Assembly: GCF_003050925.1 (NCBI RefSeq)
Contig: NZ_QAOV01000006.1
Span: forward strand, 248,001-312,000
DNA length: 64,000 bases
Reading direction: 5' to 3'
Origin: Pseudomonas sp. GV085
GTDB taxonomy: Bacteria > Pseudomonadota > Gammaproteobacteria > Pseudomonadales > Pseudomonadaceae
A program made the translations under genes and the position numbers. The notes under the pieces are model-generated. The model had not been told where the DNA came from, made no database searches, and saw only the letters and a program-made list of their open reading frames with translations. Below are positions 54,659-64,000 of this stretch, piece by piece. Every line of letters starts with the position of its first letter. Positions within the stretch are counted from its first letter, which is position 1.

Positions 54659-54910
54659 GCAGGCGTCGGAAAGTTTACGGTAGGTAATTTCTGCGGGTTT
54701 TCCCCTGTCATCGATGTACTTCATCTCGGCATTTACCACTTTGCACTCAAGGGTGTCCGGCTCGGTCAGTGAAATCACTTTGCTGACATGCAATGGCATG
54801 CCGTAGTGATAGGGCACGGCTTGAGAGTCAGTGGTGTCATTGGCCTGAGCCAGGCCGGCAAACGCGGTGCAGGCGAGGGCGGCGGTAACCAGCAGGGTGC
54901 GAGTGTTCAT
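54644..54910 (-). CDS. DUF2790 exported protein
   Basis: 88 residues: a signal peptide (MNTRTLLVTAALACTAFAGLAQA), then the DUF2790 core YHYGMPLHVSKVISLTEPDTLECKVVNAEMKYIDDRGKPAEITYRKLSDAC with two conserved Cys. It is a Pseudomonas family of small periplasmic proteins, several of which are copper- or stress-responsive; the role here is unknown. GGAG precedes the ATG. Confidence 0.85.
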   Translation of the reverse strand: MNTRTLLVTAALACTAFAGLAQANDTTDSQAVPYHYGMPLHVSKVISLTEPDTLECKVVNAEMKYIDDRGKPAEITYRKLSDACENQG

Positions 54911-55139
54911 CTGCGATCTCCGGTGCGGACGGAAAGTCAGTTCGATGTGTGGCTTGTCGAACCTGCCGCACTGGGCGTCAGAACAGTCTGAGGGCGTGCG
55001 GTCCAGTGAAGTGTTGGACCGCACGGTTAAACGAGGGTTAACCCGGCTTAAACGCCGCCTGTCGCGGATGCGCGATCCTGTGTATCAGTTAAGACCATCG
55101 GGCGCCTGATGGAAAGTCATCGCGAGCAGGCCCTCGAAT

Positions 55140-56084
55140 TCAGCGCAAATCCAGTTGCTTGCGATAAGGCAAATCCGGCCCGGTCTTGCTGCACGTCAGC
55201 GCCGCCGCCTGGACCGCGAACTTCAGCATGCGGTCGATCTGCTCGCGGCCAAGTTGCTTCACACCCTCCACCGAATCCAGCTGCTGTTCGGTCAGCCAGG
55301 TAATCAGCGCCGCCTGAAAGGTATCGCCCGCGCCCACAGTGTCGGCGATTTTTACCTCACAGGCAGGAGCCGACCACGAGCCGTGGGTCCGGCTAAACAC
55401 GCTGGCGCCTTCGCCACCCCGGGTCAGGAACACCAGCTGACAACGGTGCTGTAACCAGCCTTCGATCACCCGCGCCGGATCCTGGTCGGGATACAGCAGA
55501 TGCAGGTCCTCGTCGCTGACCTTGATCAGGTCAGCCAGCTCCACCAGCGTCGCGATCCGGTTACGCCACAGGTCAATGTCCGGCTGCGGATTCAGGCGCA
55601 CGTTCGGATCGAGGCTGATCAGGCGCCTGCCGCTTTCCCGGCGCACCAGCGCCAATAGGGTGTCGGCAATCGGCTGCACCACCAGGGAAAACGAGCCGAT
55701 ATGCAGGCCGCGCACCTCAGGCCCGAGTGCCGGCAGGTGCTGCGGTTGCAATTGTCGATCCGCGCAGCCCTCGCCACGGAAGCTGTACTGCGGCGAGCCA
55801 TTGGCCCCCACGGCGACCATCGCCAGGGTGGTCGGCGCAGCAAAATCCAGCAGGTAGTCCTGGCACACGCCTTCATCTTGTAACACTTGCAGCAGGCGAC
55901 GGCCCAGGTAGTCGGTGGACAACCCGGCCAACAGCGCCGCGTCCACGCCCAATCGGCGCAAGCCCACCGCCACATTGAACGGCGAACCACCGGCAATGGC
56001 TTTGAAGTTCACTTTGGAAGCCACACCGCTGGCGTCGTTTTCACTGAAAAAATCGAACAGCGCTTCGCCACACACCAGGTACAT
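55140..56084 (-). CDS. mtlZ: fructokinase (PfkB family) of mannitol catabolism
   Basis: 314 residues, ribokinase/PfkB fold. GGSPFNVAVGLRRLGVDAALLAGLSTDYLGRRL is the N-terminal signature. ADTVGAGDTFQAALITWL is the anion hole with the catalytic Asp. FLTRGGEGASVF contacts ATP. It phosphorylates fructose made by mannitol dehydrogenase to fructose 6-phosphate. It is the last gene of the operon, 13 bases after mtlY, matching the mtl order described in P. fluorescens. Confidence 0.92.
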   Translation of the reverse strand: MYLVCGEALFDFFSENDASGVASKVNFKAIAGGSPFNVAVGLRRLGVDAALLAGLSTDYLGRRLLQVLQDEGVCQDYLLDFAAPTTLAMVAVGANGSPQYSFRGEGCADRQLQPQHLPALGPEVRGLHIGSFSLVVQPIADTLLALVRRESGRRLISLDPNVRLNPQPDIDLWRNRIATLVELADLIKVSDEDLHLLYPDQDPARVIEGWLQHRCQLVFLTRGGEGASVFSRTHGSWSAPACEVKIADTVGAGDTFQAALITWLTEQQLDSVEGVKQLGREQIDRMLKFAVQAAALTCSKTGPDLPYRKQLDLR

Positions 56085-56097
56085 AGTTATTCACTCT

Positions 56098-57594
56098 TCA
56101 AAGGGTTGCGACATGCTGTTGATAGCGTTCATACGCCTGCTGACAGGCGTGTACATTGTCGGCGACCGGCAGGGTTTCACTGGCCGGATCGAGTTTGACG
56201 CAGCGCTCGCACAAGTCCGCCAGGCTGTGTTCGTGCCCGTTCGCCCGGGATACGCACCATGCCGCCTGGATCGCCGCACCGAGAGCCGCGGCCTCGCTTT
56301 GTTCGGTGCAGATCACCGGGGTATTCATGGTGTCGGCGACGATCTGCCGCCACACCGCGCTTTTCGAACCGCCGCCGATCAGCCGAATGCTGCGGCTTTG
56401 TAAGCCATTGCGGCGCAGCAGGTCCAGTCCGTAACGCAAACCGAACGTCGTGCCTTCGACCACCGCGCGGCACAGGTTGGCCCGGGTCAGGTTGGTCGTG
56501 GTCAGGCCCGACAGGCTGCCGCTGGCGTGGGGCAGGGCGGGCACCCGCTCCCCGTTGAAAAACGGCAGCATGCAAACGCCTTCGGCACCGATCGGCGCCC
56601 GGGCAACGAGCTCGTTGAACTGATCGATGTCGAGGTCCAGCAGGTCACGAATCAGGCCGGTGGCGTTGGTCAGGTTCATGGTGCAGATCAATGGCAACCA
56701 GCCGCCACTGGAAGAACAGAAGGTGGCTACCGCGGCATCTGCGGCGACGTTCGGCTGATCAGCGTAGGCGTAAACCGTGCCCGACGAACCGAGGCTCATG
56801 GTGATCACCCCGGGCTGGATGTTGCCGGTGCCAATGGCGCCCATCATGTTGTCGCCGCCGCCACTGGACACCAGTGCCCGCGGGTTGATGCCCAGGTGTT
56901 CGGCAATGCCCGGCAGAATCGTGCCGACCGCCTGGTGGGCATCGATCAACTCCGGCAGGGCAGCTTGCAGGCGTCCGCTCGGGTCGATGTCCCGCAACAA
57001 TTGCAAATCCCACTGGCGCGTACGCACATTGAAATACCCGGTGCCCGAGGCATCACCGTACTCGCTGCAACTGCGGCCGGTGAGCCAATGGTTGAGGTAG
57101 TCGTGGGGCAGAAGGATGCGGGCGATGCGGGAAAACACCTCGGGATGCTGCTCTTTGGTCCATAGCAGTTTGGACAGGGTGTAGCCCGGCGCGATGACCA
57201 CGCCGAGGCGTTCCAGCGAAGCCTTTTCGCCACCCAGATGGGCCAGCAGGCGGTCATTTTCCGGGGTGGTTTCGGTGTCGCACCAGAGCTTGGCCGCACG
57301 CAATACCTTGCCCTGATCGTCGAGCAGCACCAGGCCATGTTGCTGGCCGGAGACGCCAATGCCGAGGATCGACTGGCCATCGACTTTAGCCGCAAGCAAG
57401 GCGCGGCGGGTGGCGGTGGTGAAGGCTTCCAGCCACTGCTGGGTGTCCTGTTCACGGCGGCCATTGGCGCCGCTGATCATCGTGTGGGCGGCCGCTCCCT
57501 GACCGAGCACTTCGCCACTGGCCGTGTCTAGGATGATGGCTTTGGTGCCCTGAGTGCCGCAGTCGATGCCGAGGAAGAGTTGTCGGGTTGTCAT
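56098..57594 (-). CDS. mtlY: xylulokinase (FGGY family) of the mannitol/arabitol operon
   Basis: 498 residues. FLGIDCGTQGTKAIILD is the phosphate-1 motif. SGGGDNMMGAIGTGNIQPG and LIGGGSKSAVWRQIVADTMNTPV are the FGGY adenosine motifs. GVSGQQHGLVLLD belongs to the xylulokinase branch. It phosphorylates D-xylulose, the product of arabitol oxidation by the broad-specificity MtlD. That explains why a xylulokinase sits in a mannitol operon. A REP doublet separates it from mtlD. Confidence 0.92.
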   Translation of the reverse strand: MTTRQLFLGIDCGTQGTKAIILDTASGEVLGQGAAAHTMISGANGRREQDTQQWLEAFTTATRRALLAAKVDGQSILGIGVSGQQHGLVLLDDQGKVLRAAKLWCDTETTPENDRLLAHLGGEKASLERLGVVIAPGYTLSKLLWTKEQHPEVFSRIARILLPHDYLNHWLTGRSCSEYGDASGTGYFNVRTRQWDLQLLRDIDPSGRLQAALPELIDAHQAVGTILPGIAEHLGINPRALVSSGGGDNMMGAIGTGNIQPGVITMSLGSSGTVYAYADQPNVAADAAVATFCSSSGGWLPLICTMNLTNATGLIRDLLDLDIDQFNELVARAPIGAEGVCMLPFFNGERVPALPHASGSLSGLTTTNLTRANLCRAVVEGTTFGLRYGLDLLRRNGLQSRSIRLIGGGSKSAVWRQIVADTMNTPVICTEQSEAAALGAAIQAAWCVSRANGHEHSLADLCERCVKLDPASETLPVADNVHACQQAYERYQQHVATL

Positions 57595-57621
57595 GCAGAA
57601 TCCTTCGATATCAGTAAACCC

Positions 57622-57716
57622 TCATCGCGAGCAGGCTCGCTCCCACAGGGGGCTGAGGTGATCATCCGTTTTGCGGTTGAAACACAGTCAATGTGGGAGC
57701 GAGCCTGCTCGCGATG
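57622..57716. repeat. REP doublet (family 1) between mtlD and mtlY, arms in reversed order
   Basis: ATCGCGAGCAGGCTCGCTCCCACA on the left and TGTGGGAGCGAGCCTGCTCGCGAT on the right. The arms point the opposite way to most copies in the window, with an unrelated spacer. Confidence 0.88.
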
Positions 57717-57740
57717 ACGGCAGTTGCTACACCACCGACC

Positions 57741-59213
57741 TCAAGCCAGCACCCGTTCCAGCGTCCGCGACACCCCCACCTCGCGCAAACTGTTGCAACA
57801 CCACTCGAACGCCGCGACAAACTCCGCCGAGCGGGGAATCGCCGTACCAAAAATCTCCTCGACCGCCAACAAACGCTGGGTAATCAACGCATCATCGGCC
57901 ACCAGCGTCTGGCAGAACGCTGCGCGCGGGTCCGGTATCGAATAGGTCTCGCCATGTTCATCCACGCCCTTGAGGTATAACGCCCACGCCGCCACCACCA
58001 ACGCCGCGCGTTTGGTCTCGCGGCCATCGGCGATCAAGCGATTGATGGTCGGCACGGTGAATTTCGGAAACTTCGACGAGCCGTCCGAACACACCCGTTC
58101 AAGTTGATCGGCAATTGCCTGATTGGAGAAGCGCGTCACCAGGGTGTTCTTGTACTCGGCCAGGTCAATTCCCGGCACCGCCGGCAGCTGCGGCGTCACA
58201 TCCAGGTCCATGCAGGCGCGCATGTAGCGCACGAACAGCGGGTCGTTCATGGTCTCATGGACGAAGCGGTAACCCTTCAGGAATCCCAGGTACGTCAGCG
58301 CCAGATGACTGCCGTTGAGCAGCTTGATCTTCATTTCTTCGTAGGGCGTGACGTCGTCGGTGAACTGCACGCCAACCTTTTCCCAGGCCGGGCGACCGTT
58401 GACGAACTTGTCTTCCAGCACCCATTGCAAAAAGGGTTCGCAGACCACCGGCCAGGCATCGTCCAGCCCATGCTGGTCGGCCAGTTGCAAACGGTGTTGG
58501 ATGCTGGTCATCGGCGTGATGCGATCGACCATGGCGTTGGGGAAACTGACGTTGGCGTCGATCCAGTCGCGCAATTGGTTGTCGTGCAAGGCGGCGAAGG
58601 TCAACAGGGCCTTACGGGTGATGGCACCGTTGTGCGGCAGGTTATCGCAGGACATCAGGGTGAAGGCCGGCGTGCCTGCGGCGCGGCGCCTGGCCAGTGC
58701 GGCACAGAGGAAACCGAACACGGTTTTCGGCGCCTCCGGGTGCGCCAGGTCATGCTGGATCTGCGGCAAGTGCGCCATGAACTCGCCGGTGCTGTCGTCG
58801 ATGCAGTAACCGCCTTCGGTGATGGTCAGCGAGACGATGCGGATCTCGGGGCTGGCCAGTTTGTCGATCAACGCCTGGGCATCGTCCTCTGCCAGCAACA
58901 TGTCGCGAAGGGCGCCAATCACTCGCACTTCGGTGTCGTCGTTATCACCAAGCTCGAACAAGGTAAACAGGTAGTCCTGCTCCTTGAGATCGTCACGGGC
59001 GCGGCGGTCCTCGGCACGCAGGCCGACACCACAGATTGCCCAGTCCAGCGCCTCTCCGGTGTTCATCAGTGCATCGGTGTAAAACGCCTGATGGGCGCGA
59101 TGGAAACCGCCGACGCCGATGTGCGCGATGCCTTGGCGGGTATCGCCCAACGCGTAGGCGGGCAGGACCACTTCAGGCGCGAGGCGGTTGAGGTTCTGTT
59201 TGTTCAGTTTCAT
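57741..59213 (-). CDS. mtlD: mannitol 2-dehydrogenase
   Basis: 490 residues, polyol-specific long-chain dehydrogenase. GIAHIGVGGFHRAHQAFYTDALM is the NAD-binding start. EEMKIKLLNGSHLALTYLGFLKGY holds the Lys-Asn-His catalytic set known from the P. fluorescens enzyme. It oxidises mannitol, and also arabitol and sorbitol, to the corresponding ketose. The ATG giving MKLNKQNLNRLAP was chosen. It lies 16 bases after mtlK. Confidence 0.95.
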   Translation of the reverse strand: MKLNKQNLNRLAPEVVLPAYALGDTRQGIAHIGVGGFHRAHQAFYTDALMNTGEALDWAICGVGLRAEDRRARDDLKEQDYLFTLFELGDNDDTEVRVIGALRDMLLAEDDAQALIDKLASPEIRIVSLTITEGGYCIDDSTGEFMAHLPQIQHDLAHPEAPKTVFGFLCAALARRRAAGTPAFTLMSCDNLPHNGAITRKALLTFAALHDNQLRDWIDANVSFPNAMVDRITPMTSIQHRLQLADQHGLDDAWPVVCEPFLQWVLEDKFVNGRPAWEKVGVQFTDDVTPYEEMKIKLLNGSHLALTYLGFLKGYRFVHETMNDPLFVRYMRACMDLDVTPQLPAVPGIDLAEYKNTLVTRFSNQAIADQLERVCSDGSSKFPKFTVPTINRLIADGRETKRAALVVAAWALYLKGVDEHGETYSIPDPRAAFCQTLVADDALITQRLLAVEEIFGTAIPRSAEFVAAFEWCCNSLREVGVSRTLERVLA

Positions 59214-59229
59214 CTCAGGCTCTCTGAAA

Positions 59230-60333
59230 TCAGGCAGCAACGCGTAGCGGGCGGGTCAGTGCCACGCCGTCGGCATCGAATAAATGGCAGTGTTGTGCAT
59301 CCAGGTGCAGGCTCAGGGTTTCGCCATAACGGCTGGCCAGATCGCCGCGAACGCGCAGGGTCAGGGCTTCGCCGGACGAGGTCAGGACGTGGCAGAAGGT
59401 GTCGCTGCCCAGGCGTTCGCTGACATCGGCGGTGACCTGCAAGGTGCAGCCGCCGGGTTTGGCCAGTTCCAGATGCTCGGGGCGGATGCCCAGCGTCACT
59501 GCGCTCCCGACGCTCAGATGTCTGCTGCTCAAGGGCAGGCTGATGCGGGTACCGGCGTCCAGTTGCACTTCGCAGCCCTGGCTGTCGGTGCGTGTGACCT
59601 TGCCTTTGAGAAAGCCCATTTTCGGCGTGCCGAGGAAACCGGCGACGAACAGGTTGACCGGTTGGTGATAGAGATCCAGCGGCGAGCCGACTTGCTCGAT
59701 CTTGCCGCCATTGAGTACGACCACTTTGTCGGCCATGGTCATCGCTTCGACCTGATCGTGAGTCACGTAGATCATCGTGGCTTGCAGTTCTTTGTGCAGG
59801 CGCAACAGTTCCAGGCGCATCTGCACGCGCAGGGCGGCATCGAGGTTGGACAACGGTTCGTCGAACAGGAAGATTTTCGGGTTGCGCACGATGGCGCGGC
59901 CAATCGCCACGCGTTGGCGCTGACCGCCGGACAGTTGCTTGGGCTTGCGCTCCAGCATCGGCCCCAGTTCGAGGATGCGCGCCGCTTCGCTGACCTTTTT
60001 CTCCACCTCGGCCTTCGCCACGCCGGACAGGTCGAGGGCGAACGACATGTTCTTGCGCACGCTCATGTGCGGGTACAGGGCGTAGGTCTGGAACACCATC
60101 GCCAGGTCGCGCTTGGCGGGGCTCACTTCGGTGATGTCGCGGCCATCGAGTTCGATGGTGCCGCCGCTGACTTCTTCCAGCCCTGCGATCAGCCGCAGCA
60201 ACGTGGATTTGCCGCAGCCCGACGGGCCGACGAAGACCACGAATTCCTTGTCGTTCACTTCCAGGTCAATGCCCTTGATGATGGAAAAGCCTTCGAAGCC
60301 TTTTTGCAGATTTTTGATTTTCAGGTTGGCCAT
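59230..60333 (-). CDS. mtlK: mannitol/polyol ABC transporter ATPase
   Basis: 367 residues, MalK/UgpC-type. Walker A is GPSGCGKST, the Q-loop is [10 protein letters not shown], the signature is [14 protein letters not shown] and Walker B is [14 protein letters not shown]-terminal regulatory TOBE/OB domain follows ([13 protein letters not shown]). It energises uptake through MtlF and MtlG. It is separated from mtlG by a REP doublet. Confidence 0.94.
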   Translation of the reverse strand: MANLKIKNLQKGFEGFSIIKGIDLEVNDKEFVVFVGPSGCGKSTLLRLIAGLEEVSGGTIELDGRDITEVSPAKRDLAMVFQTYALYPHMSVRKNMSFALDLSGVAKAEVEKKVSEAARILELGPMLERKPKQLSGGQRQRVAIGRAIVRNPKIFLFDEPLSNLDAALRVQMRLELLRLHKELQATMIYVTHDQVEAMTMADKVVVLNGGKIEQVGSPLDLYHQPVNLFVAGFLGTPKMGFLKGKVTRTDSQGCEVQLDAGTRISLPLSSRHLSVGSAVTLGIRPEHLELAKPGGCTLQVTADVSERLGSDTFCHVLTSSGEALTLRVRGDLASRYGETLSLHLDAQHCHLFDADGVALTRPLRVAA

Positions 60334-60358
60334 GGGAATGGGCCTCCTTTTATTTTTC

Positions 60359-60459
60359 TGTAGGAGCGAGCTTGCTCGCGATAAATTTGTAGGCGGCGCG
60401 TTCTTCCTGTCGGCACGCGTTATCGTTCACGTCCATCGCGAGCAGGCTCGCTCCCACAG
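60359..60459. repeat. REP doublet (family 1) between mtlG and mtlK
   Basis: TGTAGGAGCGAGCTTGCTCGCGAT with the mirror ATCGCGAGCAGGCTCGCTCCCACA. The minus-strand spacer contains GTGAACGATAACGCG. Confidence 0.9.
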
Positions 60460-60482
60460 GGATCGCATCAGGTCGGCGATCT

Positions 60483-61313
<831 letters not shown>

Positions 61314-61321
61314 GGCAGGCC

Positions 61322-62248
61322 TCAGGCTTTGTCGGTCAGGTTTTTGCCGATCATTCGCACCAGAATGATCGCGGCGATGTTGGCGATGACCACGGCGATC
61401 AAGCCGCCCGCCGAGGCCATGCCAACGTCGAACTGCACCAACGCCTGGTTGTAGATCAGGTACGCGAGGTTGGTCGAGGCGTAGCCGGGGCCGCCGTTGG
61501 TGGTGGTGAAGATTTCGGCGAACACCGAGAGCAGGAAGATGGTTTCGATCATCACCACCACCGCAATCGGCCGTGCCAGGTGTGGCAATGTCAGGTGCCA
61601 GAAAATCGCGATAGGCCCGGCACCGTCCAGGCGCGCGGCTTCTTTCTGTTCCTGGTCGAGGGACTGCATGGCGGTCATCAGGATCAGGATCGCGAAGGGC
61701 AGCCATTGCCACGAGACAATGATGATGATCGACAGCAGCGGGTAGTGCGCCAACCAGTCCACCGGTTGCGCGCCGAACAGCTTCCAGACGTAGGCGAGAA
61801 TCCCCGACACCGGATGGAAAATCAGGTTCTTCCAGATCAGCGCGCCCACCGTGGGCATGATGAAAAACGGCGAGATCAGCAGCACCCGCACGATGCCGCG
61901 ACCGAAAAACTCACTGGCCTCCAGCAAAGCACTGATCAGCACGCCGAACACCACGCTGATCAGCAGCACGCTGCCCACCAGCAACAGCGTGTTGCTGGCG
62001 CCGGGCAGGAAGCCCGAGTCCGTCAGGAAATAAGAGAAGTTCTCTAGCCCGACAAATTCGTTTTCACCCGGATTGAGCAGGTTGTAGCGGATGGTCGAGA
62101 AGTAGAGGGTCATGCCCAGGGGCACGATCATCCACAACAGCAGCAATGCCACCGAAGGGCTGACCAGAAACCAGCCGGGATTGGTCACGCGGCGTTTGCG
62201 CTGCGGTTGGGCAATGTCCATGTGAGCTTTGGCAGTTGATGTATTCAT
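61322..62248 (-). CDS. mtlF: mannitol ABC transporter permease
   Basis: 308 residues, MalF-type with six helices after a basic N-terminal tail. NPGWFLVSPSVALLLLWMIVPLGMTLYFS is the first helix, and EQKEAARLDGAGPIAIFWHLTLPHLARP is the EAA loop that docks on MtlK. The start has a weak ribosome site; a second methionine ten codons in is possible. A REP doublet separates it from mtlE. Confidence 0.93.
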   Translation of the reverse strand: MNTSTAKAHMDIAQPQRKRRVTNPGWFLVSPSVALLLLWMIVPLGMTLYFSTIRYNLLNPGENEFVGLENFSYFLTDSGFLPGASNTLLLVGSVLLISVVFGVLISALLEASEFFGRGIVRVLLISPFFIMPTVGALIWKNLIFHPVSGILAYVWKLFGAQPVDWLAHYPLLSIIIIVSWQWLPFAILILMTAMQSLDQEQKEAARLDGAGPIAIFWHLTLPHLARPIAVVVMIETIFLLSVFAEIFTTTNGGPGYASTNLAYLIYNQALVQFDVGMASAGGLIAVVIANIAAIILVRMIGKNLTDKA

Positions 62249-62284
62249 GGTGTTAAACCGATTGGAACGAACAATGAAGATCCC

Positions 62285-62367
62285 TGTAGGAGCGAGCTTG
62301 CTCGCGATGGAGTGTCAGGCACGACGGCGTCAACTGACACACCATCGCGAGCAAGCTCGCTCCTACA
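62285..62367. repeat. REP doublet (family 1) between mtlE and mtlF
   Basis: TGTAGGAGCGAGCTTGCTCGCGAT and a perfect mirror around a short spacer with its own inverted repeat (GTGTCAG/CTGACAC). The position is equivalent to the well known malE-malF REP of E. coli. Confidence 0.93.
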
Positions 62368-62381
62368 GAGGGCGTGCGAAA

Positions 62382-63692
62382 TTACTTGGGATAACCCGCG
62401 CGCTTCATTTCGCGTGCAGTGGTTTGCTGGGCCGCCGCCAGGGCCTGGTCGACCGTGGTCTGGCCGATCAACGCCGCAGAGAAGGACTTGCCGACCTGGG
62501 TACCAATGCCCTGGAACTCGGGAATGGTCACCAACTGGATGCCGATGTACGGCACAGGTCTGGCGCCCGGCTTGCTCGGGTCCGCGGCCTTGAGTGAATC
62601 CAGCGTGACCTTGGCGAACGGCGCAGCGCTCATGTACGCCTCGCTGTAGGTCGAGGCCCGGGTGCCCGGCGGCACGTTGGCGATGCCGTCTTTTTCCGCG
62701 ACCAGTGCGCTGTATTCTTTGGAGGTGGCCCAGGCACTGAAGGTTTTCGCCGCGTCCTTGGCCTTGGAACTGGTGGGAATGGCCAGCGCCCAGGAGTAGA
62801 GCCAGGCCGAGCCCTTGTCAGTGACCTGATTCGGCGCATAGGTGAAACCGACGTGATCGGTGACCTTGCTCTGGGCCTTGTCGGTGACGAACGAGCCGGC
62901 GACGCTGGCATCGACCCAGATTGCGCATTTGCCGCTGTTGAACAACGCCAGGTTTTCATTGAAACCATTGCTCGAGGCGCCCGGCGGGCCGGATTTCTTC
63001 ATGGTGTCGACGTAGAAGTTCAGCGCGTTTTTCCACTCGGGGCCGTTGAATTCCGGCTGCCACTGTTCATCGAACCAGCGAGCGCCGTAGGCGTTGGCGA
63101 CGGTGCTGATCAGCGCCATGTTCTCGCCCCAGCCGGCCTTGCCCCGCAGGCAGATGCCGTACTGTTCCTGCTCGGGTTTGTTCAGTTTGGCGGCGAATTC
63201 ACCGATCTGCTCCCAGGTCGGGCGCTCGGGCATGCTCAGGCCGGCGTCCTTGAACAGGTCGGTGCGGTAGTAGGTGATCGAGCTTTCGGCGTAGAACGGC
63301 AGCGCATACAGCGAGCCTTTGACGGACAGGCCTTCGCGCACCGACGGGAACACATCGTCGAGGGCGTAGCTGGCCGGCAAATCCTTCATCGGTTCCAGCC
63401 AGCCCTTGGCGCCCCAGAGTGCGGCTTCGTACATGCCGATGGTCAGCACGTCGAACTGCCCGCCCTGGGTGGCGATGTCGGTGGTCAGGCGCTGGCGCAG
63501 GACGTTTTCTTCGAGCACCACCCAATTGAGCTTGATGTCCGGATGCGCGGCCTCGAAGGTCTTCGAGAGCTTTTGCATGCGGATCATGTCGCTGTTGTTG
63601 ACGGTGGCGATGGTCAGGGTCTGGGCGCCAAGGCTGACGCTGCTGAGGGTCATGCAGGTGAGGGCAAGCAGAGCTTTTACAGAAGGTTGCAT
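62382..63692 (-). CDS. mtlE: mannitol-binding periplasmic protein
   Basis: 436 residues: a signal peptide (MQPSVKALLALTCMTLSSVSLGA) and an extracellular solute-binding domain of the MalE/UgpB type (LTIATVNNSDMIRMQKLSKTFEAAHPDIKLNWVVLEENVLRQRLTTDIA, YALPFYAESSITYYRTDLFKDAGL, YTGKGSAWLYSWALAIP-like segment DKGSAWLYSWALAIP). It binds mannitol, sorbitol or arabitol for MtlFGK. It is the first gene of mtlEFGKDYZ. GGAG lies six bases before the ATG. Confidence 0.94.
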   Translation of the reverse strand: MQPSVKALLALTCMTLSSVSLGAQTLTIATVNNSDMIRMQKLSKTFEAAHPDIKLNWVVLEENVLRQRLTTDIATQGGQFDVLTIGMYEAALWGAKGWLEPMKDLPASYALDDVFPSVREGLSVKGSLYALPFYAESSITYYRTDLFKDAGLSMPERPTWEQIGEFAAKLNKPEQEQYGICLRGKAGWGENMALISTVANAYGARWFDEQWQPEFNGPEWKNALNFYVDTMKKSGPPGASSNGFNENLALFNSGKCAIWVDASVAGSFVTDKAQSKVTDHVGFTYAPNQVTDKGSAWLYSWALAIPTSSKAKDAAKTFSAWATSKEYSALVAEKDGIANVPPGTRASTYSEAYMSAAPFAKVTLDSLKAADPSKPGARPVPYIGIQLVTIPEFQGIGTQVGKSFSAALIGQTTVDQALAAAQQTTAREMKRAGYPK

Positions 63693-63734
63693 CGTGCACT
63701 CCTTTTCTGCACCCAATGGGTTACAGAAGGACAG

Positions 63735-63742
63735 TTATTGTT
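63735..63742 (-). promoter_or_regulatory. candidate Crc/Hfq A-rich motif in the mtlE leader
   Basis: AACAATAA on the minus strand fits the AAnAAnAA catabolite activity motif, within the A-rich ACAAAAACAATAAC stretch. It is 43-50 bases before the mtlE start, so it would act on the leader RNA. Confidence 0.42.
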
Positions 63743-63806
63743 TTTGTGTCTTCCTGCGCAGGGAAGAATGTGCGCTGATTACATCCTTCAATGGAGGGCG
63801 AGACAA

Positions 63807-63843
63807 ATCATCCATCGCACTTTAATCGATACTTTTTTGCACT
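63807..63843 (-). promoter_or_regulatory. MtlR operator upstream of mtlE
   Basis: Read on the minus strand: AGTGC-N5-AGTAT-N7-AGTGC-N5-ATGAT. This matches the bipartite operator I recall for MtlR of P. fluorescens, AGTGC-N5-AGTAT-N7-AGTGC-N5-AGGAT, except one base in the last half-site. MtlR is an AraC-type activator; its gene lies outside the window. Confidence 0.78.
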
Positions 63844-63930
63844 GGAGTTTTGGGGGATTGATGCAGGGAAGGGCTTTTCAGCAAAGGAGGGGTATTGAAA
63901 CCGTACAGGTTTTATAGCTTTCAGCAGAGA

Positions 63931-64000
63931 AAAGATCGCAGCCTTCGGCAGCTCCTACAGGAGAGCGCATTCCAGCGGTAGGAGCTGCCGAAGGCTGCGA
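63931..64000. repeat. REP doublet (family 2), truncated by the window end
   Basis: AAAGATCGCAGCCTTCGGCA and GCTCCTACAG on the left, then TAGGAGCTGCCGAAGGCTGC on the right. This is the same family as the copies at 8.8 and 15.9 kb, with arms in reversed order. Confidence 0.85.

Larger units (their letters stand above)
63693..64000. other. 308-bp region upstream of mtlE
   Basis: Contains the mtlE leader with an A-rich Crc/Hfq-type motif, the MtlR-type operator, and a family-2 REP doublet cut by the window edge. The mtlR gene is not in the window. Confidence 0.65.

Noticed and set aside
55118..55136. CATCGCGAGCAGG fragment near the mtlZ end
   Set aside because: Only part of one REP arm remains. 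Too short to call an element.

Overview
The window looks like chromosomal DNA of a fluorescent-group Pseudomonas. The evidence is the high-GC codon use, Pseudomonas-restricted small families (DUF1652, DUF2790), a dpkA-type imino-acid reductase, a complete fap functional-amyloid operon, an ABC-type mannitol operon in the order known from P. fluorescens, and many copies of the roughly 100-bp REP doublets (core GGAGCGAGCTTGCTCGCGAT) that fill Pseudomonas intergenic spaces. I see no rRNA, tRNA, prophage, insertion sequence or CRISPR array.

Layout. 1-8.3 kb: the 3' end of a penicillin/AHL-acylase gene, a FecR-type anti-sigma regulator, a 1610-residue dermonecrotic-toxin-like protein with a C-terminal zinc-protease-like motif, and dpkA. 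8.5-10.8 kb: a small protein, a LysR regulator and a nitrilase. 10.9-19.2 kb: a fad-like operon for short or branched acyl-CoA breakdown (ligase, SDR, thiolase, acyl-CoA dehydrogenase, enoyl-CoA hydratase), facing an acyl-CoA dehydrogenase/3-hydroxyisobutyryl-CoA hydrolase pair. Together these suggest Ile/Val catabolism. 19.4-22.5 kb: LysR, polyamine-binding protein and agmatinase. 22.6-33 kb: an aldo/keto reductase, an AFG1/ZapE ATPase, DinB and GNAT proteins, an overlapping gnd-zwf pair, NhaB and a delta-60 repeat protein.

33.3-39.8 kb: a sigma-54 enhancer-binding regulator converges on fapABCDEF. The fap operon carries a good -24/-12 promoter in front of fapA. 40-47.5 kb: a kinase-only NadR with PnuC, UppP with a DUF1294 protein, LysR/YjbR with divergent azoreductase, an exported hydrolase and an MFS transporter. 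47.6-55 kb: ABC-F protein YbiT, LpxO, a PQQ aldose dehydrogenase, a stand-alone threonine deaminase behind what reads as a classical leader-peptide attenuator, ecotin, and DUF1652 and DUF2790 proteins. 55.1-63.7 kb: mtlEFGKDYZ, with an MtlR-type operator and a Crc/Hfq-type A-rich motif upstream of mtlE.

The main points for a second look are these. The ilvA-like gene has an attenuator. The fap operon has a sigma-54 promoter, and its converging regulator has its own structured leader. The REP doublets share a conserved internal spacer, sit inside three operons, and supply stop codons or C-terminal residues to three genes. The giant toxin has four internal repeats and an aspzincin-like C-terminus. 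A PhoP-like box sits at the right distance from a -10 element upstream of lpxO.
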